Below, piece after piece: positions 9,169-17,402 of a DNA stretch of 64,000 nt. The DNA is taken from NCBI RefSeq assembly GCF_042651785.1, contig NZ_JBHSEC010000019.1:186001-250000 (forward strand), read 5' to 3'. The notes below the pieces were generated by a model that made no database searches, had not been told where the DNA came from, and saw only the letters and a program-made list of their open reading frames with translations. Position 1 is the first letter of the stretch. Every line of letters begins with the position of its first letter. The translations under genes and the position numbers were made by a program. The DNA is from Chungangia koreensis (lineage in GTDB: Bacteria; Bacillota; Bacilli; Bacillales_A; Planococcaceae).

Positions 9169-9742
9169 ATTCTTCGCCGAAGAAAGTTGTTTTTTCTTCA
9201 ATCGGTGTCCGTTCTCTACCTTTTGGTACTACATCGAAGTAACCGAACTGAAGCATACTGATGATCCGTTCACCGGGTTGAACACCCAGCACTTCTCTAA
9301 TTTTAGGATCCTCAATATAAGCGGGAGTTTTCCAGCAAGAACCGATACCGCGATCCCATGCCAGTAATTGAGCATTCTGGATGAACGCACTTGCCGCAGC
9401 ATAATCCTCCAGGCGCTCTTTCTGACGAATATCTTCTGGAACGATGACAAAAACGACTGCCCCAGGTCCGAGGAGTTTCTTCATCTGTGTTTCCAAAGCT
9501 TGAGGGGACAAATCTTTCCACTTTGACATATTGAAATCCTTAATGACTTCCTGCCATTTAGTCAGACCTTCGCCAACAGCAACAACGAAACGCCACGGTT
9601 CCCTATTTTTATGGTTTGGCGCCCAAGCTGCTTCATTAAGAATTTCCATCAAGTCATCTCTGTCAACTGGTTGGCGGTTGAATAACTTGATGGAACGGCG
9701 TTGAACAATGGCCTCTCTTACAGATAATGCTTGTTCAATCAT
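9167..9742 (-). CDS. Nitroreductase-family FMN oxidoreductase
   Basis: The product of about 191 residues shows the nitroreductase signature: RRSIKLFNRQPV with the FMN-phosphate-binding Arg-Ser at the N-terminus, EAAWAPNHKNREPWRF and the C-terminal IGSCWKTP..GERIISMLQFGY. Such enzymes reduce nitro groups, quinones or other acceptors with NAD(P)H. The ATG at 9742 is preceded by AAAGGAAG with 7-base spacing, better than one at 9760. Natural substrate unknown. It is a monocistronic gene with a terminator shared with the peptidase. Confidence 0.8.
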   Translation of the reverse strand: MIEQALSVREAIVQRRSIKLFNRQPVDRDDLMEILNEAAWAPNHKNREPWRFVVAVGEGLTKWQEVIKDFNMSKWKDLSPQALETQMKKLLGPGAVVFVIVPEDIRQKERLEDYAAASAFIQNAQLLAWDRGIGSCWKTPAYIEDPKIREVLGVQPGERIISMLQFGYFDVVPKGRERTPIEEKTTFFGEE

Positions 9743-9900
9743 CTTTCGACTTCCTTTCATTCTCTCTATGAGTATACAAGAACTTGGAAGTTTGGGCGAG
9801 TGATACTATCCCACTAATGTATGTAAAACACTGTATTACCGTGCCTAATCTATTCAAATAATCCAATTTCCTTCATAATACAAATAAAGGAGGCGTGCAT

Positions 9901-10461
9901 ATGATTCTTTACTGGTTAATCAGTTATTTAGCCGGAAACTTGATGACCGCCTGGTGGATCGGGAAATGGAAAAAGGTAAACCTCCAACAAGAGAATAGCG
10001 GCAATTTAGGGGCAAGAAATGCTGGTGCTGTATTGGGAAAACCTGCGTTTTTCCTAACTTTCTTTGGCGATGCATTAAAAGGGGCTATCATTATTGCAGT
10101 CGGCGATGGTATGCATTTTTCAGATTGGATAATCGCAATAGGCGGATTCTTAGTCATTTTTGGCCACCTGTTTCCGTTCTGGCTAAAAGGAAAAGGGGGA
10201 AAAGGTATTTCCACGTTCATCGGAGCTGGATTAATTTACGACCCTCTTCTTTTTTCGTTATTTGTAATTGGGGTTGCTGCGACCATTCCATTTTTAAAGA
10301 GTGCCACTCTTAGTATGGTTGCCGGCTATATTGTATATAGTGGAGGCATTATAGGTTTCGGCCACTATCCTGCCCTACCTTTCATTGCAGCTATTATATG
10401 TATCCTTCTTCTTCACAAGGAGAATCTAAAAGAATCATTGGAAACGTTACGCTCGACCTAA
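9901..10461 (+). CDS. PlsY-like glycerol-3-phosphate acyltransferase family membrane protein
   Basis: This 186-residue protein has about five hydrophobic segments and the two PlsY signatures: NSGNLGARNAG (about residues 33-43) and GHLFPFWLKGKGGKG (about 87-101). PlsY transfers acyl groups from acyl-phosphate to glycerol-3-phosphate, the first step of phospholipid synthesis. The third PlsY loop, usually rich in RHxxNI near the C-terminus, is poorly conserved here, so it may be a divergent paralogue and not the main PlsY. AAGGAGG precedes the ATG at 9901, making this start better than GTG 9895. Confidence 0.7.
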   Translation: MILYWLISYLAGNLMTAWWIGKWKKVNLQQENSGNLGARNAGAVLGKPAFFLTFFGDALKGAIIIAVGDGMHFSDWIIAIGGFLVIFGHLFPFWLKGKGGKGISTFIGAGLIYDPLLFSLFVIGVAATIPFLKSATLSMVAGYIVYSGGIIGFGHYPALPFIAAIICILLLHKENLKESLETLRST

Positions 10462-10507
10462 AACTATTCAATTGATAATAATAATTGAACAAATAATAAG
10501 AAAAATA

Positions 10508-10537
10508 TTACCAGGTCCTACTACTTCATAGTATAAT
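10508..10537 (+). promoter_or_regulatory. SigA-type promoter of the degV-family gene
   Basis: TTACCA (10508-10513) and a perfect TATAAT (10532-10537) are 18 bases apart, 32 bases before the TTG start. An inverted repeat TTCAATT/AATTGAA lies just upstream at 10467-10489 and may end the PlsY-like transcript or be an operator. Confidence 0.6.
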
Positions 10538-10569
10538 ATAAGAAACTATACAAATAAGGATGTTATGCA

Positions 10570-11427
10570 TTGGAAAAGAAACCATTAGCTTGGGTAGTCG
10601 ACAGTACTGCTTTTATTACCGACGAATTGAAAAATCACCCGGATGTTTATGTCATTCCACTAAATATTCACTTTGGTGATCAACAGTACCAAGATGGAAT
10701 TGATCTTACGCCAGAAGAACTGTATCAAAAAATTGAAACAGCAGAAGAGTTCCCGAAAACTTCGCAGCCGGCTGCCGGAGAATTTGCAAAAGTGTTTGAA
10801 TCCATTAGTGAACGATACGATGCAGCCATTGCCGTCCATTTAACTGCCAAGCTAAGCGGAACACTGGCATCATCCATGGCTGGTGCGGAAATGACCGACT
10901 TCCCGGTCCATTTCGTGGACTCCAATTCCCTTTCAGTTGGGATTACGCGTCTTGTAGAGCGTGGGATGGAACTCGCGGAAACCGGTAAATCTCCTGAAGA
11001 GATTGCTGAAACTTTAAAAACATACACTTCTAATTTCCGGAACTACATTCTAATCGGTGAACTGGACCAACTTTACAAAGGCGGCCGAATGAGCGGTGTG
11101 CAATTCTTCCTTGGCAGCATGTTAAAAATTAAACCGATAGTTCAAATTACTCCGGAAGGCGAGCTCCAGGCCATCGACAAAGTCCGGTCAGAGAAAAAAG
11201 CTATGCAGTACTTAGTAGATCGAATTTCGGAGTCATATCAAAATGATGGAATTTCGAAAGTGTATCTCATGCATGGCGGCAGCCAGGATAAAGCCGATGA
11301 ATTACAAGCATCATTGAAAGAGCAAGTACCATCTTTAGAAGTTGTGACAGGTGACATCAGTTCAACGTTAGGCGTGCACGCGGGACGTGGAACAGTAGCA
11401 GCTTTGTGGTTTGTAGAGAAAGATTAA
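10570..11427 (+). CDS. DegV-family fatty acid-binding protein
   Basis: The 285-residue protein begins with the DegV hallmark VVDSTAFI and continues with PLNIHFGDQQYQDGID, TSQPAAGEF, HLTAKLSGTLASS and a C-terminal GVHAGRGTVAALWF. DegV/FakB proteins bind a fatty acid and, with the FakA kinase, present acyl-phosphate for phospholipid synthesis. A PlsY-like gene directly upstream makes a lipid role attractive. No fakA gene is in the window. The start is TTG with AAGGA upstream. Confidence 0.85.
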   Translation: MEKKPLAWVVDSTAFITDELKNHPDVYVIPLNIHFGDQQYQDGIDLTPEELYQKIETAEEFPKTSQPAAGEFAKVFESISERYDAAIAVHLTAKLSGTLASSMAGAEMTDFPVHFVDSNSLSVGITRLVERGMELAETGKSPEEIAETLKTYTSNFRNYILIGELDQLYKGGRMSGVQFFLGSMLKIKPIVQITPEGELQAIDKVRSEKKAMQYLVDRISESYQNDGISKVYLMHGGSQDKADELQASLKEQVPSLEVVTGDISSTLGVHAGRGTVAALWFVEKD

Positions 11428-11476
11428 TATAGTAATGACTGAATTCCTCTTAGGAACGGTCTTGCCTTTAAAACTT

Positions 11477-11517
11477 AAAAAACCTTGCCCATCATCAATT
11501 GATGGACAAGGTTTTTC
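11477..11517 (+). terminator. Terminator after the degV-family gene
   Basis: AAAAACCTTG.CCATCA pairs with TGATGG.CAAGGTTTTT around a 5-base loop. The T-run ends a few bases before the 3' end of the convergent tRNA gene. Confidence 0.9.
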
Positions 11518-11520
11518 TTA

Positions 11521-11593
11521 TGGAGACTATCGGGATCGAACCGACGACCTTCACACTGCCAGCGTGACGCTCTCCCAGCTGAGCTAAGCCCCC
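11521..11593 (-). tRNA. tRNA-Ala(GGC)
   Basis: The minus strand folds as a full cloverleaf: acceptor GGGGGCU/AGUCUCC, D arm GCUC..GAGC, anticodon stem UCACG/UGUGA with loop CUGGCAG (anticodon GGC), T arm GUCGG-UUCGAUC-CCGAU. The acceptor contains G3:U70, the alanine identity pair. The 3' CCA is not encoded: after A73 the sequence is TAAG. It stands alone. Confidence 0.95.
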
Positions 11594-11615
11594 AAGCTTT
11601 TGTCGAAGCAATCCT

Positions 11616-11644
11616 ATTTTAGGTTGCTCCATTATTTGCTACAA
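11616..11644 (-). promoter_or_regulatory. Promoter of tRNA-Ala
   Basis: On the minus strand TTGTAG (11644-11639) and TAAAAT (11621-11616) are exactly 17 bases apart, placing a start about 15 bases before the tRNA 5' end. Confidence 0.6.
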
Positions 11645-11698
11645 TTGAATTATAGCAAGAGAAAGTATTGTTTTCAAGACGGGAAAGGATGTCAATCA

Positions 11699-12718
11699 AT
11701 GCAGCATGCTGAACGCGAAATCTTGACGCCTGTGCAGCTTTGCGACCGGAAAGGACAGCTGAATCCAGCTGCCATCGGGTTTGCAAGGAAGCCGATGATC
11801 GAGAGTAATCTGTCGGGTAACTTCATGAGGAAAAAGAAGTGGAATTATTGGTGTATATTCGGTGAGGAAATCTTGTTTTCAGTTACGGTCAGCCATTTCG
11901 ATTATGCAGCTCATTGTTCTGTTTACTTTTTGCACTATGAGACGCAGCGTTTCTTTGAAAAGACGGTCATCGTCCCTGTGGGCCGGAAACTCCATATGCC
12001 GGACCAAGTGCACGGGAGTTTACAATTCCATCATGCAGATCTGAACATCCAACTCCTACATATACAAAACGAAACACACATCACCGTATCGGTGCCTAAT
12101 TTTGACAATGAAATCTTATTAGCTGATTTACATGTCATGCATCCTGAAGAGGATGATACGTTAAATGTTGTCGTCCCTTGGAGTCGTCAATTATTCCAAC
12201 ATACAGCCAAGCACCATTCCATGCCGGTAAAAGGGTTCGTTAAAATCGGTGATAAACGATACGATTTAAAAGAGGACGAAAGCTTTGCTGTACTTGACTT
12301 CGGTCGAGGCGTTTGGCCTCGAGAAACAATTTGGAATTGGGGTATGGCCTCCCAAATGGCAGGAAATCATCGCATTGGATTGAATTTAGGCGGAAAATGG
12401 ACGGATGGCACCGGCATGACTGAAAACGCTGTATTCGTTGACGGGAAGATGACTAAAATTAGTGAAGATGTCATTTTCAACTACGACCGATCAGATTATA
12501 AAAAACGATGGACGATCCATACGAAATTCTCGGATACAGTTCAACTAACGTTCTCTCCCTTCTTTGAGCGGGAATCACTCACAAATATCAAACTCGTGAA
12601 ATCTGAAATGCATCAGCTTGTCGGGTATTTTAACGGCCGGATCCGTTTGGAAGATGGATCCATCCTTCCAATCCAACAGTTGTTAGGTACGATTGAAGAC
12701 CATCAAGCTAAATGGTAA
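11699..12718 (+). CDS. DUF2804 domain protein
   Basis: The 339-residue protein starts MQHAEREILTPVQLCD and shows the DUF2804 pattern with FARKPM near residue 22, FGRGVWP and WNWGMAS near 205-215, and GLNLGGKWTDGTGMTEN near 230. The domain occupies almost the whole protein; its function is unknown. It looks soluble and beta-rich. The ATG at 11699 has AAGGA 9 bases upstream; the longer reading from 11600 runs through the tRNA promoter and is rejected. It is divergent from the tRNA. Confidence 0.75.
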   Translation: MQHAEREILTPVQLCDRKGQLNPAAIGFARKPMIESNLSGNFMRKKKWNYWCIFGEEILFSVTVSHFDYAAHCSVYFLHYETQRFFEKTVIVPVGRKLHMPDQVHGSLQFHHADLNIQLLHIQNETHITVSVPNFDNEILLADLHVMHPEEDDTLNVVVPWSRQLFQHTAKHHSMPVKGFVKIGDKRYDLKEDESFAVLDFGRGVWPRETIWNWGMASQMAGNHRIGLNLGGKWTDGTGMTENAVFVDGKMTKISEDVIFNYDRSDYKKRWTIHTKFSDTVQLTFSPFFERESLTNIKLVKSEMHQLVGYFNGRIRLEDGSILPIQQLLGTIEDHQAKW

Positions 12719-12746
12719 TTTTGCTATTAAAAAGGCACTTCTAAAT

Positions 12747-12776
12747 AAAAGCTGAGCGCAGAACGCTCAGCTTTTT
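12747..12776. terminator. Bidirectional terminator
   Basis: Perfect 12-bp stem AAAAGCTGAGCG/CGCTCAGCTTTT with loop CAGAA. The stop codon of the glycerophosphodiesterase gene lies inside the stem. Confidence 0.93.
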
Positions 12777-13492
12777 CTATTGATATAGTTATACATTCTT
12801 TCTGGATAATCAGTAAATATGGCTTCCACTTTAGTCTTAAGAAGAAGATCCACGTATTGTTCTTCATTGACCGTGAACACCCTTACCACCGCTCCTTTAG
12901 CCATTGCTTCTGCTGAAGCAGGTCTTAGTGAAGCGGGTAACGCCATATGGAGAGCATTTGCTGGAATTCGTTGGCCATACTCAAAAGCATCCACGAGCAC
13001 CTCTACAAACAAGGCACCTGTTTCGATCTGAGGAACAGTCCGTTTAATTGAACGAATGGATACATGATCAAACGATGAAATCACAACTCGATCAGTAAGT
13101 CCCATTCTTTCCACTAATGCGACCACCTTGTCCCCCATTCCTTCATACGGAAACACATCTGATTTCAACTCGATATTGATATGATGATGACGTGGCTTAA
13201 ACACTTCGAGCACTTCTTCAAGAGTCGGTATGAGCTGACCCACAAAATCGGCAGAAAACCAGGAACCCGCATCAAATTGTCTTAACTCACCTAATGTCAT
13301 ATCCTTTACGAATCCACTTCCAGTTGTCGTCCGATCGATCCGTTCATCATGTATTACGACCAATTCCCCGTCCTTTGTCATATGAACATCAAACTCCACT
13401 CCGTGTATAGGTAGCGAGGCAGCCTCACGGAATGCAGCGATTGTATTTTCTGGAGCTGTTCCAGAAGAGCCGCGATGCGCATAAATCTTCAT
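12767..13492 (-). CDS. Glycerophosphodiester phosphodiesterase
   Basis: A 241-residue cytosolic GDPD. The N-terminus IYAHRGSSGTAPENT carries the HRG and PEN metal/active-site motif, VEFDVHMTKDGELVVIHDE holds the ExD and H ligands, and NIELKS supplies a further Glu. The enzyme splits glycerophosphodiesters such as glycerophosphoglycerol into glycerol-3-phosphate and an alcohol. No signal peptide is present, so it resembles UgpQ/YhdW-type and not secreted GlpQ. RBS GAGGTGATGG precedes the ATG. Single gene. Confidence 0.85.
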   Translation of the reverse strand: MKIYAHRGSSGTAPENTIAAFREAASLPIHGVEFDVHMTKDGELVVIHDERIDRTTTGSGFVKDMTLGELRQFDAGSWFSADFVGQLIPTLEEVLEVFKPRHHHINIELKSDVFPYEGMGDKVVALVERMGLTDRVVISSFDHVSIRSIKRTVPQIETGALFVEVLVDAFEYGQRIPANALHMALPASLRPASAEAMAKGAVVRVFTVNEEQYVDLLLKTKVEAIFTDYPERMYNYINRKS

Positions 13493-13548
13493 TCCATCAC
13501 CTCTATATAAAATAGTTCAAACTTTTCTATTATTATGACACAACCCTA

Positions 13549-13577
13549 TTGCACCCGTCTCATAGTAATGGTAGAAT
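13549..13577 (+). promoter_or_regulatory. SigA-type promoter of helD
   Basis: TTGCAC (13549-13554) and TAGAAT (13572-13577) with a 17-base spacer. The start point would lie near 13584, so the coding start must be downstream, in agreement with ATG 13654. Confidence 0.65.
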
Positions 13578-13653
13578 TCAATTCTGTTTCCATTTCACCG
13601 TAACTACATATCACCCTACGCAGGACGCAAATAACCAAATGGAGGAACTGTTC

Positions 13654-15870
13654 ATGCAAAAACATCCTGATTTTGAGTTTGAAATTGAGCGCCTGACCTA
13701 CACAAAAGACTACATGCAACAATTATTAGAGGAATCCAGACGGGATGTAAAATCCTCGCAGGAAAATATCCGCCAGTCCATGGCCGACTTAGATTACCTC
13801 GACTCCAGTTTAAGTTACATCAACATTTTGACGAATGCCCGTTTTTTTGAAATGGCACGATCCCAGAAGGAAGGTCTTGAAGCGATTCAGCAGAAACCTT
13901 ACTTCGCACGAATCCATTTCCAAAAGGATGGCGAGACTGACGAACTTCTGTATATCGGCAAAACCTCCCTCTTCCATCGGGAAACTCAAGAACCGATCAT
14001 CGTCGACTGGCGCTCCCCAGTCGCTAACGTCTACTACGATGGACGCTTAGGGGATCTCACCTATCAAGTACGGGAAGAAGAGCATAAAGGCCACCTCTTT
14101 TCCAAACGTCAATACAAAATTGAGCACGGCGAGCTGAAAGATATCCGGGATATCGACATGACGACGAATGACGAACTTCTTCAAGAAGCGTTGGCCGGTA
14201 AGGCGGATGTAAGGCTTACCGAAATTGTCTCCACTATTCAAGCCGAGCAAAACGCAATTATCCGTGCACACCTCAAACAGCCGATCATCGTTCAAGGTGC
14301 TGCAGGGAGCGGAAAAACAACCATTGCTCTGCACCGTATTTCCTACTTCCTTTACACAATGGGTGAACACTTCCCTGCCGAAAAATTAATGATATTAGCA
14401 CCGAGCAAGCTGTTCATGGATTATATTGCAGATGTTCTCCCTGAGTTAGGGGTCGGTAAGATTTGTCAAACCACATTCGCTGAATATGTCTTGAATGCGA
14501 CCGGCATTAAGTTGAAACTCGCCGATTCGAATGCCAAACTGTCCATGCTCACTGAAACAAAAATAGATGACCACATAATATGGATTTCACGAATGAAAGG
14601 TTCCCTCTCCTATCGCACTATTATGGATCACTATATTCAAAAGATTGAACACCAAATTGCTGATCTGTTTGAGGATGTCTACATTGAGAAGTACCGGGTC
14701 ATGAAAGGGACGGGTTTGAAAAAACTGTTCCTAGAAGATTTTGCATATATGCCTGTCGAGAAGAGGATTGAACGAATTAAATCAGTCCTTCAAACTCATG
14801 TACGCCGCAAAGGGAAAGAACTTACTTTCACCCTCTCCAGAAAATATGAGGAAGCGTTGGACCAAGCCTTGAGCATACGGGATGATGCGAAGAGAAAAGA
14901 GTCAGTAACAAAATTCCTGGATGAGCGGGACCGGCGCATGCCGATCATTGAAAAGGCAGCGAAAACCGTTGCCTCTTCCTATATGAAGCGATTTACTAAA
15001 TCGAATATTAAAAAACTGTACAGACAATGGTTGACTGACCCAAGTTTAGTCTCAGAACTTACACCGAACTGGTCGAAAGAAGAACAACAGACTTTTCTTT
15101 CTGCCCACGTAAAAGAGAAATGGGAGATCGAGGATTTGGCAGCTCTTTATTATCTCCACGCAAAACTAAAAGGTGTAAATGATGAGTGGAAAATGCGGGT
15201 TGTTTTCATTGATGAAGTACAAGATTATAGTGAGTTCCAACTTGCAGCTTTGAAAGACGGGTTAGAAACAGATATGTTTACGATGGTCGGAGACTTAGCG
15301 CAAGGAATCCATAGTTACCGTTCCCTCACATCATGGGAACCAGTAAAGGATTTATTTCCAAGGGCCACTTATACGACACTACAAAAAAGTTATCGGACAA
15401 CGATTGAGATTATGGAACTGGCCAACCAAGTCCTTGCCCAGATGGAAGAGGAGCTTCCTCTTGTAGAACCGGTTGTCAGACATGGCTTAGAACCACAATT
15501 TCATCAAAGCAGTTCATTGGATGCGGATATAATCGGCAGAATCCATTCCGATATTTTAGGAAGGGGCCACCGCTCGGTAGCATTAGTGTGCAAAACTGGA
15601 AAAGAGGCAGAACAAATCCACAAGGAACTCAAATCTGCTGGGATTCGTGTCCAGTTGTTAGGTGAGGAATCCGATATCGACCAAGAGTCCTTATTGGTTG
15701 TTCCTAGCCATCTTGCCAAAGGGCTTGAATTTGATGCAGTGCTACTAACTGCCTTTGAAGAACCATTCCGAGATCATCCAATTGAACGGAAATTACTATA
15801 CGTGGCGATGACCCGTCCGATGCACGAACTTCATCTGATCGGACCTTCAAAACAAATGTTTCTGTTATAG
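13654..15870 (+). CDS. helD: RNA polymerase recycling motor HelD (UvrD-like helicase)
   Basis: The 738-residue protein is a superfamily 1 ATPase: Walker A GAAGSGKTT (about residue 214), Walker B VFIDEVQDYS (about 517), GDLAQGIHSYR, LQKSYRTT and the C-terminal LLYVAMTRP. The long N-terminal coiled coil (residues 5-80) and the absence of a full helicase insertion fit HelD, which pulls stalled RNA polymerase off DNA in Bacillus and can affect rifampicin tolerance. Length is close to B. subtilis HelD (774). GGAGGA 8 bases before ATG 13654 decides the start. Single-gene unit with its own promoter. Confidence 0.88.
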   Translation: MQKHPDFEFEIERLTYTKDYMQQLLEESRRDVKSSQENIRQSMADLDYLDSSLSYINILTNARFFEMARSQKEGLEAIQQKPYFARIHFQKDGETDELLYIGKTSLFHRETQEPIIVDWRSPVANVYYDGRLGDLTYQVREEEHKGHLFSKRQYKIEHGELKDIRDIDMTTNDELLQEALAGKADVRLTEIVSTIQAEQNAIIRAHLKQPIIVQGAAGSGKTTIALHRISYFLYTMGEHFPAEKLMILAPSKLFMDYIADVLPELGVGKICQTTFAEYVLNATGIKLKLADSNAKLSMLTETKIDDHIIWISRMKGSLSYRTIMDHYIQKIEHQIADLFEDVYIEKYRVMKGTGLKKLFLEDFAYMPVEKRIERIKSVLQTHVRRKGKELTFTLSRKYEEALDQALSIRDDAKRKESVTKFLDERDRRMPIIEKAAKTVASSYMKRFTKSNIKKLYRQWLTDPSLVSELTPNWSKEEQQTFLSAHVKEKWEIEDLAALYYLHAKLKGVNDEWKMRVVFIDEVQDYSEFQLAALKDGLETDMFTMVGDLAQGIHSYRSLTSWEPVKDLFPRATYTTLQKSYRTTIEIMELANQVLAQMEEELPLVEPVVRHGLEPQFHQSSSLDADIIGRIHSDILGRGHRSVALVCKTGKEAEQIHKELKSAGIRVQLLGEESDIDQESLLVVPSHLAKGLEFDAVLLTAFEEPFRDHPIERKLLYVAMTRPMHELHLIGPSKQMFLL

Positions 15871-15877
15871 CTTGTTT

Positions 15878-15902
15878 GTTTAAGTCGATACACCCCGGGA
15901 AA
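15878..15902 (+). promoter_or_regulatory. Possible SigB-type promoter
   Basis: GTTTAA (15878-15883) and GGGAAA (15897-15902) separated by 13 bases match the general-stress consensus GTTTAA-N13/15-GGGWAW, 36 bases before the lipoprotein ATG. The match is good, but the consensus is short. Confidence 0.45.
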
Positions 15903-15937
15903 TACTATTCCTATATATCATTAAAGGGGTGACATCT

Positions 15938-16381
15938 ATGAAATACAAACGGGTATCATTAATAGCGCTAATTTTCTTAAGCATCATCCTTTTCGCTGCA
16001 TGCGGAGGTGGCAACGCAACGAATGTAGATTCCACTACTAACGCAAGCCAAAGTTCTACTTTCAACTATAATTTCCGATCCTTCGATTTGGATATAGATA
16101 CAGTCGATCAGCGAGACGCTGTAGAAGTATCGTATGAAGAGGAAAAGAATGGCTATGAAGCAGAATATAAAAATAAGATGGCGAATCTGAATTTGAGGAA
16201 TGAAAAAGCTATGGAGCAATTGGATTCTATATTTTCTTCCTTGAAAATTGATCCTAATAGTACTGATGAAGAAGTAATCCAACGTGTAAGTGAAGCGTTT
16301 GGAGGAGTCAATTTCACTGAATTCGAACTTGAAGTAGAATACAAAGACGGCGGTGAAAGAGAATATATCAGCCGTAAATGA
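15938..16381 (+). CDS. YusW-like lipoprotein
   Basis: The 147-residue product begins with a lipoprotein signal peptide: MKYKRVS, a hydrophobic core, and lipobox LFAAC at about residues 17-21. The mature part is Ser/Thr/Asn rich at first, then has FDLDIDTVDQRDAVEVSYE and ends in FTEFELEVEYKDGGEREY, resembling the YusW-like domain repeated twice. The role is unknown; it should be anchored outside the membrane. AAAGGGG precedes ATG 15938; a GTG at 15929 overlaps that site. A SigB-like promoter lies upstream. Confidence 0.65.
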   Translation: MKYKRVSLIALIFLSIILFAACGGGNATNVDSTTNASQSSTFNYNFRSFDLDIDTVDQRDAVEVSYEEEKNGYEAEYKNKMANLNLRNEKAMEQLDSIFSSLKIDPNSTDEEVIQRVSEAFGGVNFTEFELEVEYKDGGEREYISRK

Positions 16382-16383
16382 TC

Positions 16384-16419
16384 AAAGGGGCTGCTTCCAT
16401 GAATGAAGCGCCCCTTTTT
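16384..16419. terminator. Bidirectional terminator
   Basis: AAAGGGGC and GCTTC pair with GAAGC and GCCCCTTT with a single bulged T, followed by TTTTTA. It serves the lipoprotein gene and the convergent acetyltransferase gene. Confidence 0.85.
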
Positions 16420-16432
16420 ATGCTTCCGTCTA

Positions 16433-17308
16433 TTATGAGACGGGTAAGCCGGTTTTGTAATAGTCTACTTGAAGTACATTAGAAAACCCAGCTCGTTTAT
16501 AGATGGATAATGCTTCTTTGTTGTCTATTTCAACATCCAACATTACCTTCTCCTTTTCCTTTCGTCCTGCCTCAAAGCGGCAATGTTTTAATAGAGTTGA
16601 GCCGATTCCCTTCCCAGTTTGAGATGGATGAACAGCGAGTGCAGTGATCCAAAGAGAATCTTCTGCCTCTACCGTTGTGACAGTTCCTACAGCCTCTCCC
16701 TCCTCAAACACTAACCAAATTGTACGGGAAGCGTCATGACTATTAAAATCTATTAGTGCCATAACTTCTTCCTCTGTATCTCCGAAAGCAGCCATTAAGA
16801 TTGGCGCTAACTCTTCATACTCCCCATCGTACATGTTAATCTTAAGCCGTTCTGCGGTTTCCTCTCCGTTAAACGCTTCCGCTTCCAAGGTCGTTTCAGA
16901 GAATTCATAATGGTAATCCATCTTTTGCATAAATGCCTTTCCGCTTTCTGAATCACTGATCGCTAATCCAAGATTTCCTTCTGCCCCACGCAGTTCCATA
17001 TTTTCCTTTAGCGTATTAAACAGTTCCATCCCAACCCCCTGCCTTCTGTCAGATGGGGATACTACACAACTCCATTCATACACATGGACTCCAATCATAT
17101 CGACAGCTGAAATCACGCCCACCAATCGCTCTTCATCATAAGCAACAACGGTAAACCCTTTTGTTTCCGCGGACGTCCATGCCCACTCATTCAGAATCTG
17201 ACGATATGAGCGGCCATCCGAATGCTCACATTCCTCTATTAATTCCTTCAATTCCTCTAACGTTTCCTGGTCTATCGGAAATGAGATTGCAAAGGTAGAA
17301 AGTTCCAT
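16433..17308 (-). CDS. Two-domain GNAT N-acetyltransferase
   Basis: A 291-residue protein with two GNAT folds. The N-terminal half has the acetyl-CoA loop VVSPSDRRQGVGMELF (about residues 82-97). The C-terminal half has ALAVHPSQTGKGIGSTLL (about 230-247) and the typical end SIYKRAGFSN. Both pyrophosphate loops look intact, which is notable because one copy is often degenerate in tandem GNATs. The acceptor substrate is unknown. The ATG sits after a purine-rich GAAAGGAGTG. Single gene. Confidence 0.8.
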   Translation of the reverse strand: MELSTFAISFPIDQETLEELKELIEECEHSDGRSYRQILNEWAWTSAETKGFTVVAYDEERLVGVISAVDMIGVHVYEWSCVVSPSDRRQGVGMELFNTLKENMELRGAEGNLGLAISDSESGKAFMQKMDYHYEFSETTLEAEAFNGEETAERLKINMYDGEYEELAPILMAAFGDTEEEVMALIDFNSHDASRTIWLVFEEGEAVGTVTTVEAEDSLWITALAVHPSQTGKGIGSTLLKHCRFEAGRKEKEKVMLDVEIDNKEALSIYKRAGFSNVLQVDYYKTGLPVS

Positions 17309-17402
17309 GATTATTACACACTCCTTTCATTTAGAATACAAAACTGTTTAAACTACAGCAATTCTGGCAATAAAGAGATAGACTATCAACGGAGGGGTTA
17401 CT

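Noticed and set aside
11521..11523. Encoded CCA tail of tRNA-Ala
   Set aside because: The three bases that look like CCA belong to the acceptor stem and A73; beyond them the sequence is TAAG.
11600..11698. Extension of the DUF2804 frame to a TTG at 11600
   Set aside because: It would run over the tRNA promoter; ATG 11699 has a ribosome binding site and fits the family length.
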